Source: Pseudotabrizicola formosa (GTDB lineage: Bacteria; Pseudomonadota; Alphaproteobacteria; Rhodobacterales; Rhodobacteraceae). Taken from it: a stretch of 64,000 nt of DNA. The stretch spans positions 620,001-684,000 of the forward strand of contig NZ_PJOM01000001.1 of the NCBI RefSeq assembly GCF_002900965.1, read 5' to 3'. Of the stretch, positions 17,905-26,389 are shown piece after piece. How positions within the stretch are numbered: the first letter of the stretch is position 1; each line of letters starts with the position of its first letter. Both the position numbers and the translations under genes were made by a program. The notes below the pieces were generated by a model. The model saw nothing but the letters and a program-made list of their open reading frames with translations, had not been told where the DNA came from and did no database searches.

Positions 17905-18039
17905 CGGGCAATGCAGGACGAATACGGGGTATAGTGGTAAATTAAACTGACCAGTGCTTGCATTTCTTCGGCCCTGCTTTAAACTTCGTTACGATAACAG
18001 GCCGTGTGGAGCGGCCATAATCGTCTGGGAGGACACCAT

Positions 18040-19179
18040 ATGACTGATACCCGCGCTACCGGGCTTTCCCGTCGTTCATTCCTGCGCAAGGGGGCCGTGG
18101 GCGGCTCTGCCGCTGCTGCAGCCTCGGTGCTGGCAGCCCCGGCCGTTCTGGCGCAGGCCCCGCTGGTGATGAAGATGCAGACCTCGTGGCCGGCGTCGGA
18201 CATCTGGATGGATTTCGCGCGCCAGTATGTAACGCGGGTTGAAGAAATGTCGGGCGGGCGTCTGAAGATCGACCTGCTGCCTGCCGGTGCGGTTGTCGGC
18301 GCGTTTCAGGTTATGGACGCCGTCCATGATGGTGTGATCGACGCCACCCATACCGTGCCGGTCTATTGGTATGGCAAGCACAAGGCCGCCTCGTTCTTTG
18401 GTACGGGGCCGGTGTTCGGTGGCTCGGCTTCGACCATGCTGGGCTGGTTCTATGAGGGCGGTGGTGCCGAATTCTACCGCGAACTGACGCAGGATGTGCT
18501 GGGGCTGAACGTGATCGGTTTCATGGGCATGCCGATGCCCGCGCAGCCCTTTGGCTGGTTCAAGACCGAAGTGAACACGGTCGCCGATATTCAGGGCTTC
18601 AAGTACCGCACCGTGGGTCTGGCGGCAGACCTGTTGCAGGCGATGGGGATGTCGGTGGCGCAGCTTCCGGGCGGCGAGATCGTGCCGGCGATGGAGCGTG
18701 GCGTGATCGACGCCTTCGAGTTCAACAACCCATCATCTGACCGCCGCTTTGGTGCGCAGGACGTGGCCAAGAACTACTATCTGTCATCCTACCACCAGGC
18801 GTCGGAAGCGTTTGAATTCACCTTCAACCGCGACTTCTTTGAAGATCTGGAGCCCGATCTGCAGGCGATCCTGAAATATGGCGTTGAAGCCTCGGCCACT
18901 GCAAACCTTGCTCTGGCGCAGCGCGAATATTCGAAGGATCTGGCAGAACTGCAAAGCGAAGCCGGTGTCATCGTGCACCGTACCTCGCCCGAGATCCTTG
19001 CGGCGCAGCTGGAAGCCTGGGACCAGTTGATCGTCGATCTGGAAACCGACCCGTTCAACAAAAAGGTCATGGACAGCCAGCGCGCCTGGGTGGAGCAGGT
19101 CTCCTATTACGAGCTGATGGGCGCGCCCGATCTGGGTCTGGCTTACGAGCATTACTTCCCGGGCAAGCTGAAGCTGTAA
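18040..19179 (+). CDS. dctP: TRAP transporter substrate-binding protein (DctP/TakP-like), Tat-exported
   Basis: A 379-residue periplasmic receptor. The N-terminus carries a twin-arginine signal (LSRRSFLRKGAVGG, then an Ala-rich stretch ending VLAQAP), so it should be exported folded. The mature part resembles TakP of R. sphaeroides: SWPASDIWMDFARQYVTRVE, YWYGKHKAASFFGTGPVFG, WFKTEVNTVADIQGFKYRT with the carboxylate-binding Arg in the FKYR element, and PAMERGVIDAFEFNNP. The ATG at 18040, with GGGAGG upstream, is preferred to an earlier in-frame start because it gives a normal Tat signal. The ligand is likely a 2-oxo or other monocarboxylate. A strong hairpin follows the stop. Confidence 0.92.
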   Translation: MTDTRATGLSRRSFLRKGAVGGSAAAAASVLAAPAVLAQAPLVMKMQTSWPASDIWMDFARQYVTRVEEMSGGRLKIDLLPAGAVVGAFQVMDAVHDGVIDATHTVPVYWYGKHKAASFFGTGPVFGGSASTMLGWFYEGGGAEFYRELTQDVLGLNVIGFMGMPMPAQPFGWFKTEVNTVADIQGFKYRTVGLAADLLQAMGMSVAQLPGGEIVPAMERGVIDAFEFNNPSSDRRFGAQDVAKNYYLSSYHQASEAFEFTFNRDFFEDLEPDLQAILKYGVEASATANLALAQREYSKDLAELQSEAGVIVHRTSPEILAAQLEAWDQLIVDLETDPFNKKVMDSQRAWVEQVSYYELMGAPDLGLAYEHYFPGKLKL

Positions 19180-19188
19180 TCCTGCTGC

Positions 19189-19212
19189 GGGGGCGCGCGG
19201 TGTCGCGCCCCC
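19189..19212 (+). terminator. Hairpin between TRAP receptor and permease genes
   Basis: GGGGGCGCG (19189-19197) pairs with CGCGCCCCC (19204-19212), loop of six. Hairpins placed just after a binding-protein gene usually stop part of the transcription or stabilise the upstream message, so the receptor is made in excess over the permeases. No clear uridine run is present, so partial termination is inferred. Confidence 0.55.
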
Positions 19213-19300
19213 GGTTCTTCTGCGTCTTCGGGCGCCTTCTGCCGTGTTCCTTGCCGCGGGCCGTGTTGTCCGCATGACCGCATGAACGGAGTTCCCCCTT

Positions 19301-19897
19301 ATGCTCGGGTATATTCGCTTTGCCGACCAGCTGTCTGCGTGGTTTGGCAAGATCTTTGGCTGGCTGATCATCCTGATGACCTTCGGCATGGCCTATGAGG
19401 TGATGGTGCGCTATCTGTTCAACCGCCCGACGCCCTGGGCGCTGGACCTGAGCTTCATCATGTATGGCACGCTGTTCATGATGGGCGGGGCCTATACCCT
19501 GTCCCGCAACGGGCATGTGCGGGGTGACTTCATCTACCGCACCTGGCGGCCACAGACTCAGGCGCTGGTTGATCTGGTTCTGTATTTCCTGTTCTTCTTT
19601 CCCGGCATTCTTGCCCTTGTGTTCACCGGCTGGAAATATTCGGCCCGGTCTTGGGGCTATGCCGAAGTGTCGGTCAACAGCCCGGCCGGGATCCCGATCT
19701 ATCAGTTCAAATCCGTGATCGTTGCAGCCGGTCTTCTGCTGCTGATCCAGGGCATCGCTCAGGTGTTCCGATGCATCATCTGCATGCGCACCGGCGCATG
19801 GGTGCAGGCCGATGAGGATGTCGAGGAAACCGAACAACTGCTGATCAAGCAAGCTGCCGAGGCTGCGGCCGCGGCAGAAGCCAAAGCCCAACGGTAA
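19301..19897 (+). CDS. dctQ: TRAP transporter small permease (DctQ)
   Basis: A 198-residue membrane protein with four predicted helices, the usual DctQ topology (about 22-42, 55-75, 92-114 and 142-162). Segments MVRYLFNRPTPWALDLSFIM and GAYTLSRNGHVRGDFIYR are typical of the subfamily paired with TakP-like receptors. The C-terminal tail is acidic then Ala-rich and probably cytosolic. It couples the receptor to the large permease DctM for sodium-driven uptake. It lies between receptor and DctM genes on the same strand, 38 bases before DctM. Confidence 0.92.
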   Translation: MLGYIRFADQLSAWFGKIFGWLIILMTFGMAYEVMVRYLFNRPTPWALDLSFIMYGTLFMMGGAYTLSRNGHVRGDFIYRTWRPQTQALVDLVLYFLFFFPGILALVFTGWKYSARSWGYAEVSVNSPAGIPIYQFKSVIVAAGLLLLIQGIAQVFRCIICMRTGAWVQADEDVEETEQLLIKQAAEAAAAAEAKAQR

Positions 19898-19935
19898 TCG
19901 GCCCAAACGCCGCCCCAATTCCGGAGTTCGCAAAC

Positions 19936-21360
19936 GTGACCGACCCGCAAATCGCCCTTATGATGCTGGGCATCTTTATTGCCTTTGTCTTCCTGGGCTT
20001 CCCGATTGCCTTTACGCTGATGGCGCTTGGCATTGCCTTTGGCTATTATGCTTATTTCGACCCCAGCCGCATGTGGCGCGGCTACAACCGGCTGACCGAG
20101 GATGCCAGCTGGTGGGACAGCACCAGCCTGTGGATCGAGGGGTTTTACAACAACCGGATCTTCGACCTGTTCGTGAACCAGACTTATACGGTGATCTCGA
20201 ACGAGGTGCTGACCGCGATCCCGCTGTTCCTGTTCATGGGCTATATCGTGGAGCGCGCCAATATCGTTGACAAGCTGTTCGGCACGCTGGCGATTGCCAC
20301 GCGCAACATTCCCGGCTCGATGGGCGTGGCGGCGCTTCTGACCTGTGCGCTGTTTGCCACCGCGACCGGGATTGTGGGTGCGGTTGTCACGCTGATGGGG
20401 TTGCTGGCGCTGCCGCAGATGCTGAAGGCCCGCTATGACCACTCCTTTGCCACCGGCATCATCTGCGCAGGGGGCACGCTGGGCATTCTGATCCCGCCAT
20501 CGATCATGCTGATCGTCTATGCCGCGTCTTCGGGCGTTTCGATTGTGCGGCTGTATGCGGGGGCCCTGCTGCCGGGCTTTACGCTGGTGGGGCTGTATCT
20601 GGTCTACATCGTCGTGCGGTCGATCCTGAACCCGAAGCTGGCCCCAAAGCCGACCAAGGAAGAAATGCCCGAAGTGCCGTGGAGCAAGCTGTTCGTCATG
20701 CTGATGACCAGTTTCTTCCCGCTGGCATTCCTGATCTTTGCGGTTCTGGGGTCCATCCTTTTTGGTCTGGCCACCCCGACCGAAGCCGCCTCGATCGGCG
20801 CGCTCGGCGGCATGTTGCTGGCAGTTGCCTACCGCGCCATGACCTTCCAGCGCCTGCGGGAAAGTGTTTATCTGACGGTGCGGACGACGGCGATGGTGTG
20901 TTGGCTGTTCGTCGGCTCTTATACCTTCTCGGCGGTGTTCAGCTATCTGGGCGGCGAGCATGTGATTGCTGAATTCGTTCAGAGTTTCGATCTGACGCCG
21001 TTCCAGTTCCTGATCATGGCGCAGGTGATCATCTTCCTGCTGGGCTGGCCGCTGGAATGGTCGGAGATCATCATCATCTTCGTGCCGATCTTCCTGCCGC
21101 TGTTGCCGATCTTCGGAATTGATCCGCTGTTCTTTGGCGTGCTGGTGGCGTTGAACCTGCAGACATCCTTCCTCACGCCGCCCATGGCGATGAGTGCGTA
21201 TTATCTGAAAGGGATTGCGCCGCCGCAGATCATGCTGACCGAGATCTTCAAGGGCGTGCTGCCGTATTGCGGCATGGTGATCCTCTGCATGGCGTTGATG
21301 TACACCTTCCCGCAGATCGTGTTCAGCCTGCCGGAGGCGTTCTATGGCCCGGGACGATAG
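19936..21360 (+). CDS. dctM: TRAP transporter large permease (DctM)
   Basis: A 474-residue permease with many predicted membrane helices, the ion-coupled translocation subunit of the TRAP system. It starts at GTG 19936, preceded by CCGGAGTT. Conserved stretches include FVFLGFPIAFTLMALGIAFG, LFLFMGYIVERANIVDKLF, GIICAGGTLGILIPPSIMLI and LATPTEAASIGALGGMLL. The length exceeds the common 425-430 because of an extra loop at about 45-75 (PSRMWRGYNRLTEDASWWDS), seen in the mannitol/chloroaromatic-type subfamily. The downstream amidase begins 17 bases before this gene ends, which implies translational coupling. Confidence 0.93.
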   Translation: MTDPQIALMMLGIFIAFVFLGFPIAFTLMALGIAFGYYAYFDPSRMWRGYNRLTEDASWWDSTSLWIEGFYNNRIFDLFVNQTYTVISNEVLTAIPLFLFMGYIVERANIVDKLFGTLAIATRNIPGSMGVAALLTCALFATATGIVGAVVTLMGLLALPQMLKARYDHSFATGIICAGGTLGILIPPSIMLIVYAASSGVSIVRLYAGALLPGFTLVGLYLVYIVVRSILNPKLAPKPTKEEMPEVPWSKLFVMLMTSFFPLAFLIFAVLGSILFGLATPTEAASIGALGGMLLAVAYRAMTFQRLRESVYLTVRTTAMVCWLFVGSYTFSAVFSYLGGEHVIAEFVQSFDLTPFQFLIMAQVIIFLLGWPLEWSEIIIIFVPIFLPLLPIFGIDPLFFGVLVALNLQTSFLTPPMAMSAYYLKGIAPPQIMLTEIFKGVLPYCGMVILCMALMYTFPQIVFSLPEAFYGPGR

Positions 21361-22711
21361 GCGCAGCGATGTGACGGGGCTGGGGGCGGTCGTATTGCGC
21401 GACCGTCTGGCGTCTGGTGCTCTGCGCGCGGTCGAGGTGGTGGAGGGCTATCTTGCCCGCATCGCCGAGGTCGAGCCGCAGGTGCAGGCCTGGGCCTGGC
21501 TGGAGGGGGCGCATGCGCTGGAACAGGCGCGCAGCCTGGATGCGCGGCGGCTGGCGGGGCGGCCGATCGGCCCGCTGCACGGGGTGCCGGTGGCGTTGAA
21601 GGACATCATCGACACCAAGGGCATTCCCACCGCCAACGGTCTGGCGGTGGATGCCGGTCGGGTGCCTGCCGATGATGCGTGGATCGTGGCGCGGCTGCGG
21701 GCGGCCGGGGCGATCATCCTTGGCAAGACGGTGACGACCGAAGGGGCCTATATGCACCCCGGCAAGACCCGCAACCCGCACAACCCCGCCCATACACCTG
21801 GCGGGTCATCGCAAGGGTCGGCGGCGGCGGTGGCGGCGGGCATGGTGCCGCTGGCCATCGGGACGCAGACCGGCGGATCGGTGATCCGGCCCGCAGCCTA
21901 TTGCGGGGTGGTGGGGGTGAAACCCACATTCGGGATGATCCCGCGTACCGGTATTCTGCCGCAATCGCCGTTTCTGGATACGGTGGGGGTCTTTGCCCGC
22001 AACGTCGAGGATGCGGCGCTGCTGATCGAGGTGCTGACCGGGTATGATCCGGCGGACAGCGCGACGGAACCGGTGCCGGTGCCGCGCATGCTGGATGTGA
22101 CCATGGCCAAGGTGCCGGTCACGCCGATGTTTGCCTTTCTGCGCCCGCCGGGCTGGGACGAGGCCGATCCGCAGATGCGGGCGGCGGTCGAGGAAGTGGC
22201 GGCCCTGTTGGGGGAACAGTGCTTTGAGGCCGATCTGCCGGGATTGGGCGAGGTGGCGGCGGTGCGCCAGCGGATCAATTTTGCCGAGATGGCCAAGTGC
22301 TATTACGGCATCGAACGGCGCGGCCGCGACCAGATGTCGGATGTGCTGAAAGCTGCGATGGATGAGGGCAAGGCGGTTCTGGCGCGCGATTATCTGGCGG
22401 CGCTGGACTGGCGGGTGCTGCTGAACGCCGCGCTTGACCCGCTGTTTGAGCGTTGCGATGCCATCTTGTGTCCCGCGGCCCCCGGCCCGGCCCCTGAGGG
22501 GCTGGACTATACCGGTTCAGCGATCTTTAACGGGCTGTGGACGCTGGCGGGCGTTCCGGCGGTGACCGTGCCGCTGTTCTGGTCTGACAGCGGCCTGCCC
22601 ATGGGCTTGCAACTGATCGGACGGCGCGGCGATGATGCGCGCCTGCTGCGCACGGCACGCTGGCTGATGGCGCATGTGGAAACCCAGACAGAAGGAGGCG
22701 GGAGCCAATGA
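21344..22711 (+). CDS. Amidase signature family protein
   Basis: A 455-residue Ser-Ser-Lys hydrolase. The Lys is in GVPVALKDIIDTKGI, and the Ser pair lies in the Gly/Ser-rich signature (TPGGSSQGSAAAVAAGMVPL, then GTQTGGSVIRPAAYCGVVG), so the active site looks intact. Such enzymes hydrolyse amides to a carboxylate and ammonia; the closely related GatA role in tRNA amidation is unlikely because no gatB or gatC neighbours are seen. The start lies inside the end of dctM and the stop overlaps a 52-residue membrane protein, so the TRAP system, amidase and small protein form one unit. Uptake of an amide or of its acid product is inferred. Confidence 0.9.
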   Translation: MARDDRRSDVTGLGAVVLRDRLASGALRAVEVVEGYLARIAEVEPQVQAWAWLEGAHALEQARSLDARRLAGRPIGPLHGVPVALKDIIDTKGIPTANGLAVDAGRVPADDAWIVARLRAAGAIILGKTVTTEGAYMHPGKTRNPHNPAHTPGGSSQGSAAAVAAGMVPLAIGTQTGGSVIRPAAYCGVVGVKPTFGMIPRTGILPQSPFLDTVGVFARNVEDAALLIEVLTGYDPADSATEPVPVPRMLDVTMAKVPVTPMFAFLRPPGWDEADPQMRAAVEEVAALLGEQCFEADLPGLGEVAAVRQRINFAEMAKCYYGIERRGRDQMSDVLKAAMDEGKAVLARDYLAALDWRVLLNAALDPLFERCDAILCPAAPGPAPEGLDYTGSAIFNGLWTLAGVPAVTVPLFWSDSGLPMGLQLIGRRGDDARLLRTARWLMAHVETQTEGGGSQ

Positions 22712-22866
22712 ACAACATAATGGCGCTGTTCGCGTTTGTGGTCTTGCTCGGGTTTCTGGGCATTCTGCTCTGGCATGTGCCGCGTCTGGATCTGATCGGC
22801 GTGGTGGGCGTGACGGTGGTTTTGGCCGGCTGGGATCTGATCAGCAGTCTGCGCAAGCGCGGATAG
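22708..22866 (+). CDS. Small two-helix membrane protein, 52 residues
   Basis: A short frame beginning with ATG 22708, which overlaps the amidase stop by 4 bases and follows a strong AGGAGGCGGGAG ribosome region. The product is MNNIMALFAFVVLLGFLGIL followed by a turn (WHVPRLD) and a second helix (LIGVVGVTVVLAGWDL), ending with a basic tail (SSLRKRG). Two transmembrane helices with a positive-inside C-terminus are predicted. I do not recognise a family. Coupled translation and the Shine-Dalgarno sequence support it as a real gene; it may be a partner of the TRAP permease, but nothing in the sequence proves that. Confidence 0.7.
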   Translation: MNNIMALFAFVVLLGFLGILLWHVPRLDLIGVVGVTVVLAGWDLISSLRKRG

Positions 22867-22936
22867 CAATTGCCTGTGTGCCGTGACCGCTGCGCAATGG
22901 CAGCGGTCACGGCGCAACGTTTTGGCAGATTTCAGG

Positions 22937-23701
22937 TCAGCTTTGCGGGCGCTCTGCCCAGCCGGCAAAGATGCGTTCCAGCACCAGAACGGCGTAATAG
23001 AGCAGGATACCAAGGGCGGCGAGCGCGATCAGAACCGCGAACATCAGCGGGTAATCGCCATTGGTTTCGCCCGATTTGAACAGCGCCCCCAGGCCACGGC
23101 CATGCGGGGCCACGATTTCCACCAGATTGGTGCCGATAAAGGCCAGCGTGACCGATACTTTCAGCGCGCCAAAGAATTCGGGCAGGGTTTTTGGCAAGGC
23201 AATCTTGCGGAAGATGGTGAAGCGCGACGCGCCCAGGCTGCGCAGGATGTCACGGTATTCCGGCTCCAGCGTTGACAACCCGATGCCGACCGACACGGCA
23301 ATCGGGAAAAAGCTGATCAGGAAGGCCATCAGCACGGTGTTGAAATCATGCTGGCCAATGAAGATCAGGCTGATCACCGGCACCAGCGTTGCCTTCGGAA
23401 TGGCGTTGAAGCCCACCAGCAGCGGATAAAGCCCGTCGCGGGCGATGCGCGAAAAGCCCATGATCATGCCGATCAGGGTGCCGAACAGCACCGCCAAACC
23501 AAGCCCCAACACGGTGCGCCACAGGGTCTGCCAGCCCATTTCCAGAAACAGCCAGCGAAACTTCCAGAAGGCCGGTGGCAGGTCTGACGGCGAGGCCATC
23601 TTGTAATTGGGCCAGTCATTGACCCAGACCAGAGCCTCCCATGCCACCAGGAACAGGACCACGGCCAGAACGGGTGTGGCGATTTTCTGCAGTGTTTCCA
23701 T
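22937..23701 (-). CDS. NitT/TauT-type ABC transporter permease
   Basis: A 254-residue inner-membrane permease (SsuC/TauC type) with about six predicted helices. Family marks are TLWRTVLGLGLAVLFGTLIG, PLLVGFNAIPKATLVPVISL and the EAA loop LRSLGASRFTIFRKIALPKT. It overlaps the stop/start region of the ATPase gene by one base and is the last gene of a binding protein-ATPase-permease operon read on the minus strand. Substrates of this class include sulphonates, nitrate and thiamine precursors; the sequence does not decide between them. Confidence 0.92.
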   Translation of the reverse strand: METLQKIATPVLAVVLFLVAWEALVWVNDWPNYKMASPSDLPPAFWKFRWLFLEMGWQTLWRTVLGLGLAVLFGTLIGMIMGFSRIARDGLYPLLVGFNAIPKATLVPVISLIFIGQHDFNTVLMAFLISFFPIAVSVGIGLSTLEPEYRDILRSLGASRFTIFRKIALPKTLPEFFGALKVSVTLAFIGTNLVEIVAPHGRGLGALFKSGETNGDYPLMFAVLIALAALGILLYYAVLVLERIFAGWAERPQS

Positions 23702-24489
23702 CAGTGCGCGTCCCCGTCACGGCCTTGTGCAATGCGGATCTGGTCGCGCAGGGTGTGCAGCATCTCTTGCGCCTTTGGCTGATAGAGGATGTCGAGCGTG
23801 CGGTCGGCGGGCAGGTCCACGGGCAGCACCATCTGGGTGCGCGCCGGGCGCCCCGACAGCACGAACACCTGATCGCCCAGAAACACGCTTTCGCGCAGAT
23901 CATGGGTGATCAGCACGCAGGTGAAGGGTTCGGCCGCGCGCAGGTCACGCATGGTTTGCCACAGATCTTCGCGGGTGAAATTGTCCAACGCGCCAAAGGG
24001 TTCGTCCATGATCAGCACATCGGGCTTGTGCACGATGGCGCGGCACAGGCTGGCGCGTTGGCGCATGCCGCCCGACAATTCGCTGGGGCGTTTGGCTTCA
24101 AACCCCTTGAGGCCGACCATCTCCAGCAAGTGCATGGCGCGCGATTCGCGGTCTTTTTGCTGCATGCGGGGGGCGACGATTTCCAGGGGCAGGATCACGT
24201 TTTCCAGGATGCTGCGCCATTCCAGCAGCACCGGATTCTGGAACGCCATGCCCACAGTCTTGCGCGGGCTGGTCACACGCTCGCCATGCAGCCAGACCTC
24301 GCCCCGGTCGGGCTTCATTAGCCCGGCCACCAGCCGGGTGAGGGTGGACTTGCCGCAGCCGGACGGGCCGACGACGGCGGCAAATTCGCCTTCGGGCACG
24401 GCGATGTTGAGGTTGTCCAGCACCGGCAACGGGCCGGATTTGGTGCGATAGGCGTGGGTGACGCCCTTGATGTCGATGAGGTTTGCCAT
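23701..24489 (-). CDS. NitT/TauT-type ABC transporter ATP-binding protein
   Basis: A 262-residue ABC ATPase. Walker A is GPSGCGKST, the signature is ELSGGMRQRASL, Walker B is PDVLIMDEPFGALD and the switch His is in VLITHDLRES. The HDLRE(S/A) ending and the short C-terminal extension with a PVDLPADRTLDIL segment are typical for the SsuB/TauB subfamily. It energises import by the adjacent permease. A short intergenic stretch with a strong hairpin separates it from the binding-protein gene upstream. Confidence 0.94.
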   Translation of the reverse strand: MANLIDIKGVTHAYRTKSGPLPVLDNLNIAVPEGEFAAVVGPSGCGKSTLTRLVAGLMKPDRGEVWLHGERVTSPRKTVGMAFQNPVLLEWRSILENVILPLEIVAPRMQQKDRESRAMHLLEMVGLKGFEAKRPSELSGGMRQRASLCRAIVHKPDVLIMDEPFGALDNFTREDLWQTMRDLRAAEPFTCVLITHDLRESVFLGDQVFVLSGRPARTQMVLPVDLPADRTLDILYQPKAQEMLHTLRDQIRIAQGRDGDAH

Positions 24490-24497
24490 GGGATAGG

Positions 24498-24520
24498 CCG
24501 CCCGGGTCTGCCCCGGGCGG
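24498..24520 (-). terminator. Hairpin between binding-protein and ATPase genes
   Basis: CCGCCCGGG (24498-24506) pairs perfectly with CCCGGGCGG (24512-24520) around a 5-base loop, in the 38-base gap after the binding-protein stop on the minus strand. As in the TRAP operon, it probably lowers read-through so that the binding protein is in excess. No uridine run is seen. Confidence 0.55.
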
Positions 24521-24527
24521 CAGAGCC

Positions 24528-25544
24528 TTATTGCATCGTCAGGCTGCCATCGGTGGGCAGATAGGTTGGGGTAAAATACAGCGCGGCGTCAGGCGTGTTG
24601 GTGAAGGTATACACAGATTTCGTCTGTTCAATTGCCTTGTCCATCCGGGCGGCGTCGATGTTGCCCAGGCCGTTCTCCATGACCCAGTCGGTCATCACAT
24701 TGTCGCGGATCGACAGGGCCAGACGCTCGCCCTCAAGGGTTGCATCGGCGGCGGGGTTACGGCTGATCAGGCTGGCGATGGCGGCGTCCGGGTCGGCCAC
24801 GGTCTCTTTCCAACCCTTGGCCACGGCGCGCAGAAAGCCGGTGACAGCTTCGGGGTTCGCGGCCGCAAAATCGGTGTTCACAATCACCGCATTGCCATAA
24901 AGCGCCACGCCGTGATCCGCCATCAGGATGACCGAGATGTCCTCTTCGGGCACGCCAAGGCGTTTGACGTTCAGGCTGGAGGTGAAGCTGAACCCGGTGA
25001 CAGCCGCGACCTTGCCTTCGGCCAGCATCGGTTCGCGCACCGGAAAGCCAACAGGTTCCACGGTGACCGTTGCCATGTCGATGCCGTTTTCGGCGGCAAA
25101 GATCGGAAACTGCGCCCAGGCCCCATCCGGCGGCGGCGCGCCCAGCACCTTGCCCGCGATGTCACTTGGCGCTGAGATGCCCAGGGACTTGCGGCCCACC
25201 ATGGCAAAGGGCGGCTTGTCATAGATCATCATCACCGCCGTCACCGGGGCGCCGGGGTTCTGATCGAGGAACTTCATCAGGCTGTTGATATCGGCAAAGC
25301 CGACCGGATAGGCCCCTGTGGCCACCTTCGGGATCGCGTCAAGCGAGCCTGCGCCTTCGGTGATCTCTACCGTCAGCCCTTCGGCTGCAAAATGGCCTTT
25401 GTCGAGCGCAACGAAATAGGGGGCAGCAGGGCCCTCAAACTTCCAGTCCAACGCAAAGGGCATGGCGGTTTCGGCGGATGCGGCGGACCCGATCAGCAGA
25501 GCAGTCGCAAGACCTGTGGCAAAACGGGCGGCGTGGTGGAACAT
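24528..25544 (-). CDS. NitT/TauT-type ABC transporter substrate-binding protein (NMT1/THI5-like)
   Basis: A 338-residue secreted binding protein. The signal peptide ends at about residue 24 (LLIGSAASAETAM). The mature start FALDWKFEGPAAPYFVALDK is the hallmark of the NMT1/THI5-like group, followed by AAEGLTVEITEGAGSLDAIP, VGFADINSLMKFL and ALYGNAVIVNTDFAAANPEA. Members bind thiamine pyrimidine precursors, other heterocycles, or sulphonates. No thiamine riboswitch is visible in front of it, which argues weakly against a thiamine role. It is the first gene of the three-gene operon and is divergent from the ECF sigma gene. Confidence 0.9.
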   Translation of the reverse strand: MFHHAARFATGLATALLIGSAASAETAMPFALDWKFEGPAAPYFVALDKGHFAAEGLTVEITEGAGSLDAIPKVATGAYPVGFADINSLMKFLDQNPGAPVTAVMMIYDKPPFAMVGRKSLGISAPSDIAGKVLGAPPPDGAWAQFPIFAAENGIDMATVTVEPVGFPVREPMLAEGKVAAVTGFSFTSSLNVKRLGVPEEDISVILMADHGVALYGNAVIVNTDFAAANPEAVTGFLRAVAKGWKETVADPDAAIASLISRNPAADATLEGERLALSIRDNVMTDWVMENGLGNIDAARMDKAIEQTKSVYTFTNTPDAALYFTPTYLPTDGSLTMQ

Positions 25545-25658
25545 CTCTCACTCCCATATTGGTTTTGTGTCAGGGTGACAAAGCCTGTGGCCGAGTCCAT
25601 GCACCCAGATGGCTTTGTGCCAAATGGCCATATGTTTGCCTGATTTTCCACCACAAAC

Positions 25659-25674
25659 ATGGGCGAACGCCCAT
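25659..25674. repeat. Perfect inverted repeat in the ABC/sigma divergent region
   Basis: ATGGGCG-AA-CGCCCAT, arms of 7 bases, about 115 bases before the binding-protein start codon, followed on the plus strand by five T. It could be an operator for the ABC operon, since it lies near the expected promoter. As a plus-strand terminator it would have no gene to terminate. Function is inferred from position only. Confidence 0.4.
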
Positions 25675-25804
25675 TTTTAAAGCGACTTGCTGGACGCAGC
25701 CTGCCACGGGCGGCTTGCTGGGTGTGCTGTGGGGCATGAGTTGAGTGTTTCGCCGACCGCACAATCGTGTAGCCTGCGCCGAAGCAACCGGGTCTGACTG
25801 CGGT

Positions 25805-25830
25805 GTAACAAATCGACAGCCTGCCACGTA
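25805..25830 (+). promoter_or_regulatory. Candidate self-dependent promoter of the ECF sigma gene
   Basis: GTAACA at 25805-25810, a 16-base spacer, and CGTA at 25827-25830. This resembles the GTAACC-N16-CGAA pattern reported for Caulobacter SigF, the partner of NrsF. It ends only 14 bases before the start codon, so the leader would be very short. The match is partial and tentative. Confidence 0.4.
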
Positions 25831-25843
25831 ATGGACAGCAGTG

Positions 25844-26389
25844 ATGACGCAAAAGACAGATGACTGGGGTCTGCTGCTGACGGCTGCGCTGGATGGCGAC
25901 AGCCGGGCCTATGCACATTTTCTGCGCGCTGTGACCCCTGTGTTGCGCGGGGTGGTGCGGGCGCGGGGCGCGGCCCTGGGCGAGGCGGGGTGCGAGGATG
26001 TGCTGCAAGAGGTGCTGCTGGCGCTGCATCTGAAACGGCACACCTGGCAGGTTGGCACGCCGGTGCGCCCCTGGCTCTATGCCATCACGCGTTACAAAGT
26101 GGTGGATGCGTTCCGGGCGCGGGGGCGACGGATCGATCTGCCGATCGAGGATTTTGCCGATGTCCTGCCCGCAGAAGCCGGGGCGGACCCGACGCAGCGG
26201 GCGGATATCGACAAGATGATCGGCATGCTGGACCCGCGCGCGGCGCGGCTGGTGCGGCAGGTGGGGGTAGAGGGTGATTCAATGGCAGAGGCCGGAGCAA
26301 AGCTGGACATGTCCGAGGGCGCGGTGCGGGTGGCACTGCACCGGGCGTTCAAGCAGCTGGCGGTCCTGCGGAAAAGGCATGTGGAATGA
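25844..26389 (+). CDS. ECF-type RNA polymerase sigma factor, SigF-like
   Basis: A 181-residue group IV sigma factor. Region 2 includes CEDVLQEVLLALHLKRHTW and PWLYAITRYKVVDAFRARG; region 4 includes LDPRAARLVRQVGVEGDSM, then AKLDMSEGAVRVALHRAFKQL for -35 recognition. GTG 25841 directly precedes the chosen ATG 25844, and either could be used. It overlaps the next gene, an NrsF-like membrane anti-sigma, by 4 bases, as in Caulobacter sigF-nrsF, where the pair responds to sulphite, cadmium and chromate. By analogy it should be held at the membrane until stress releases it. Confidence 0.88.
   Translation: MTQKTDDWGLLLTAALDGDSRAYAHFLRAVTPVLRGVVRARGAALGEAGCEDVLQEVLLALHLKRHTWQVGTPVRPWLYAITRYKVVDAFRARGRRIDLPIEDFADVLPAEAGADPTQRADIDKMIGMLDPRAARLVRQVGVEGDSMAEAGAKLDMSEGAVRVALHRAFKQLAVLRKRHVE

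Noticed and set aside
21344-22711. GatA subunit of the tRNA amidotransferase
   Set aside because: The amidase core is shared, but gatB and gatC are absent and the gene is coupled to a transporter.
24528-25544. A thiamine (TPP) riboswitch upstream of the THI5-like binding protein
   Set aside because: The leader does not show the TPP core CUGAGA element, so no riboswitch was assigned.
25659-25680. An intrinsic terminator on the plus strand (palindrome plus five T)
   Set aside because: No plus-strand gene ends upstream, and the region is between divergent genes, so an operator is more likely.
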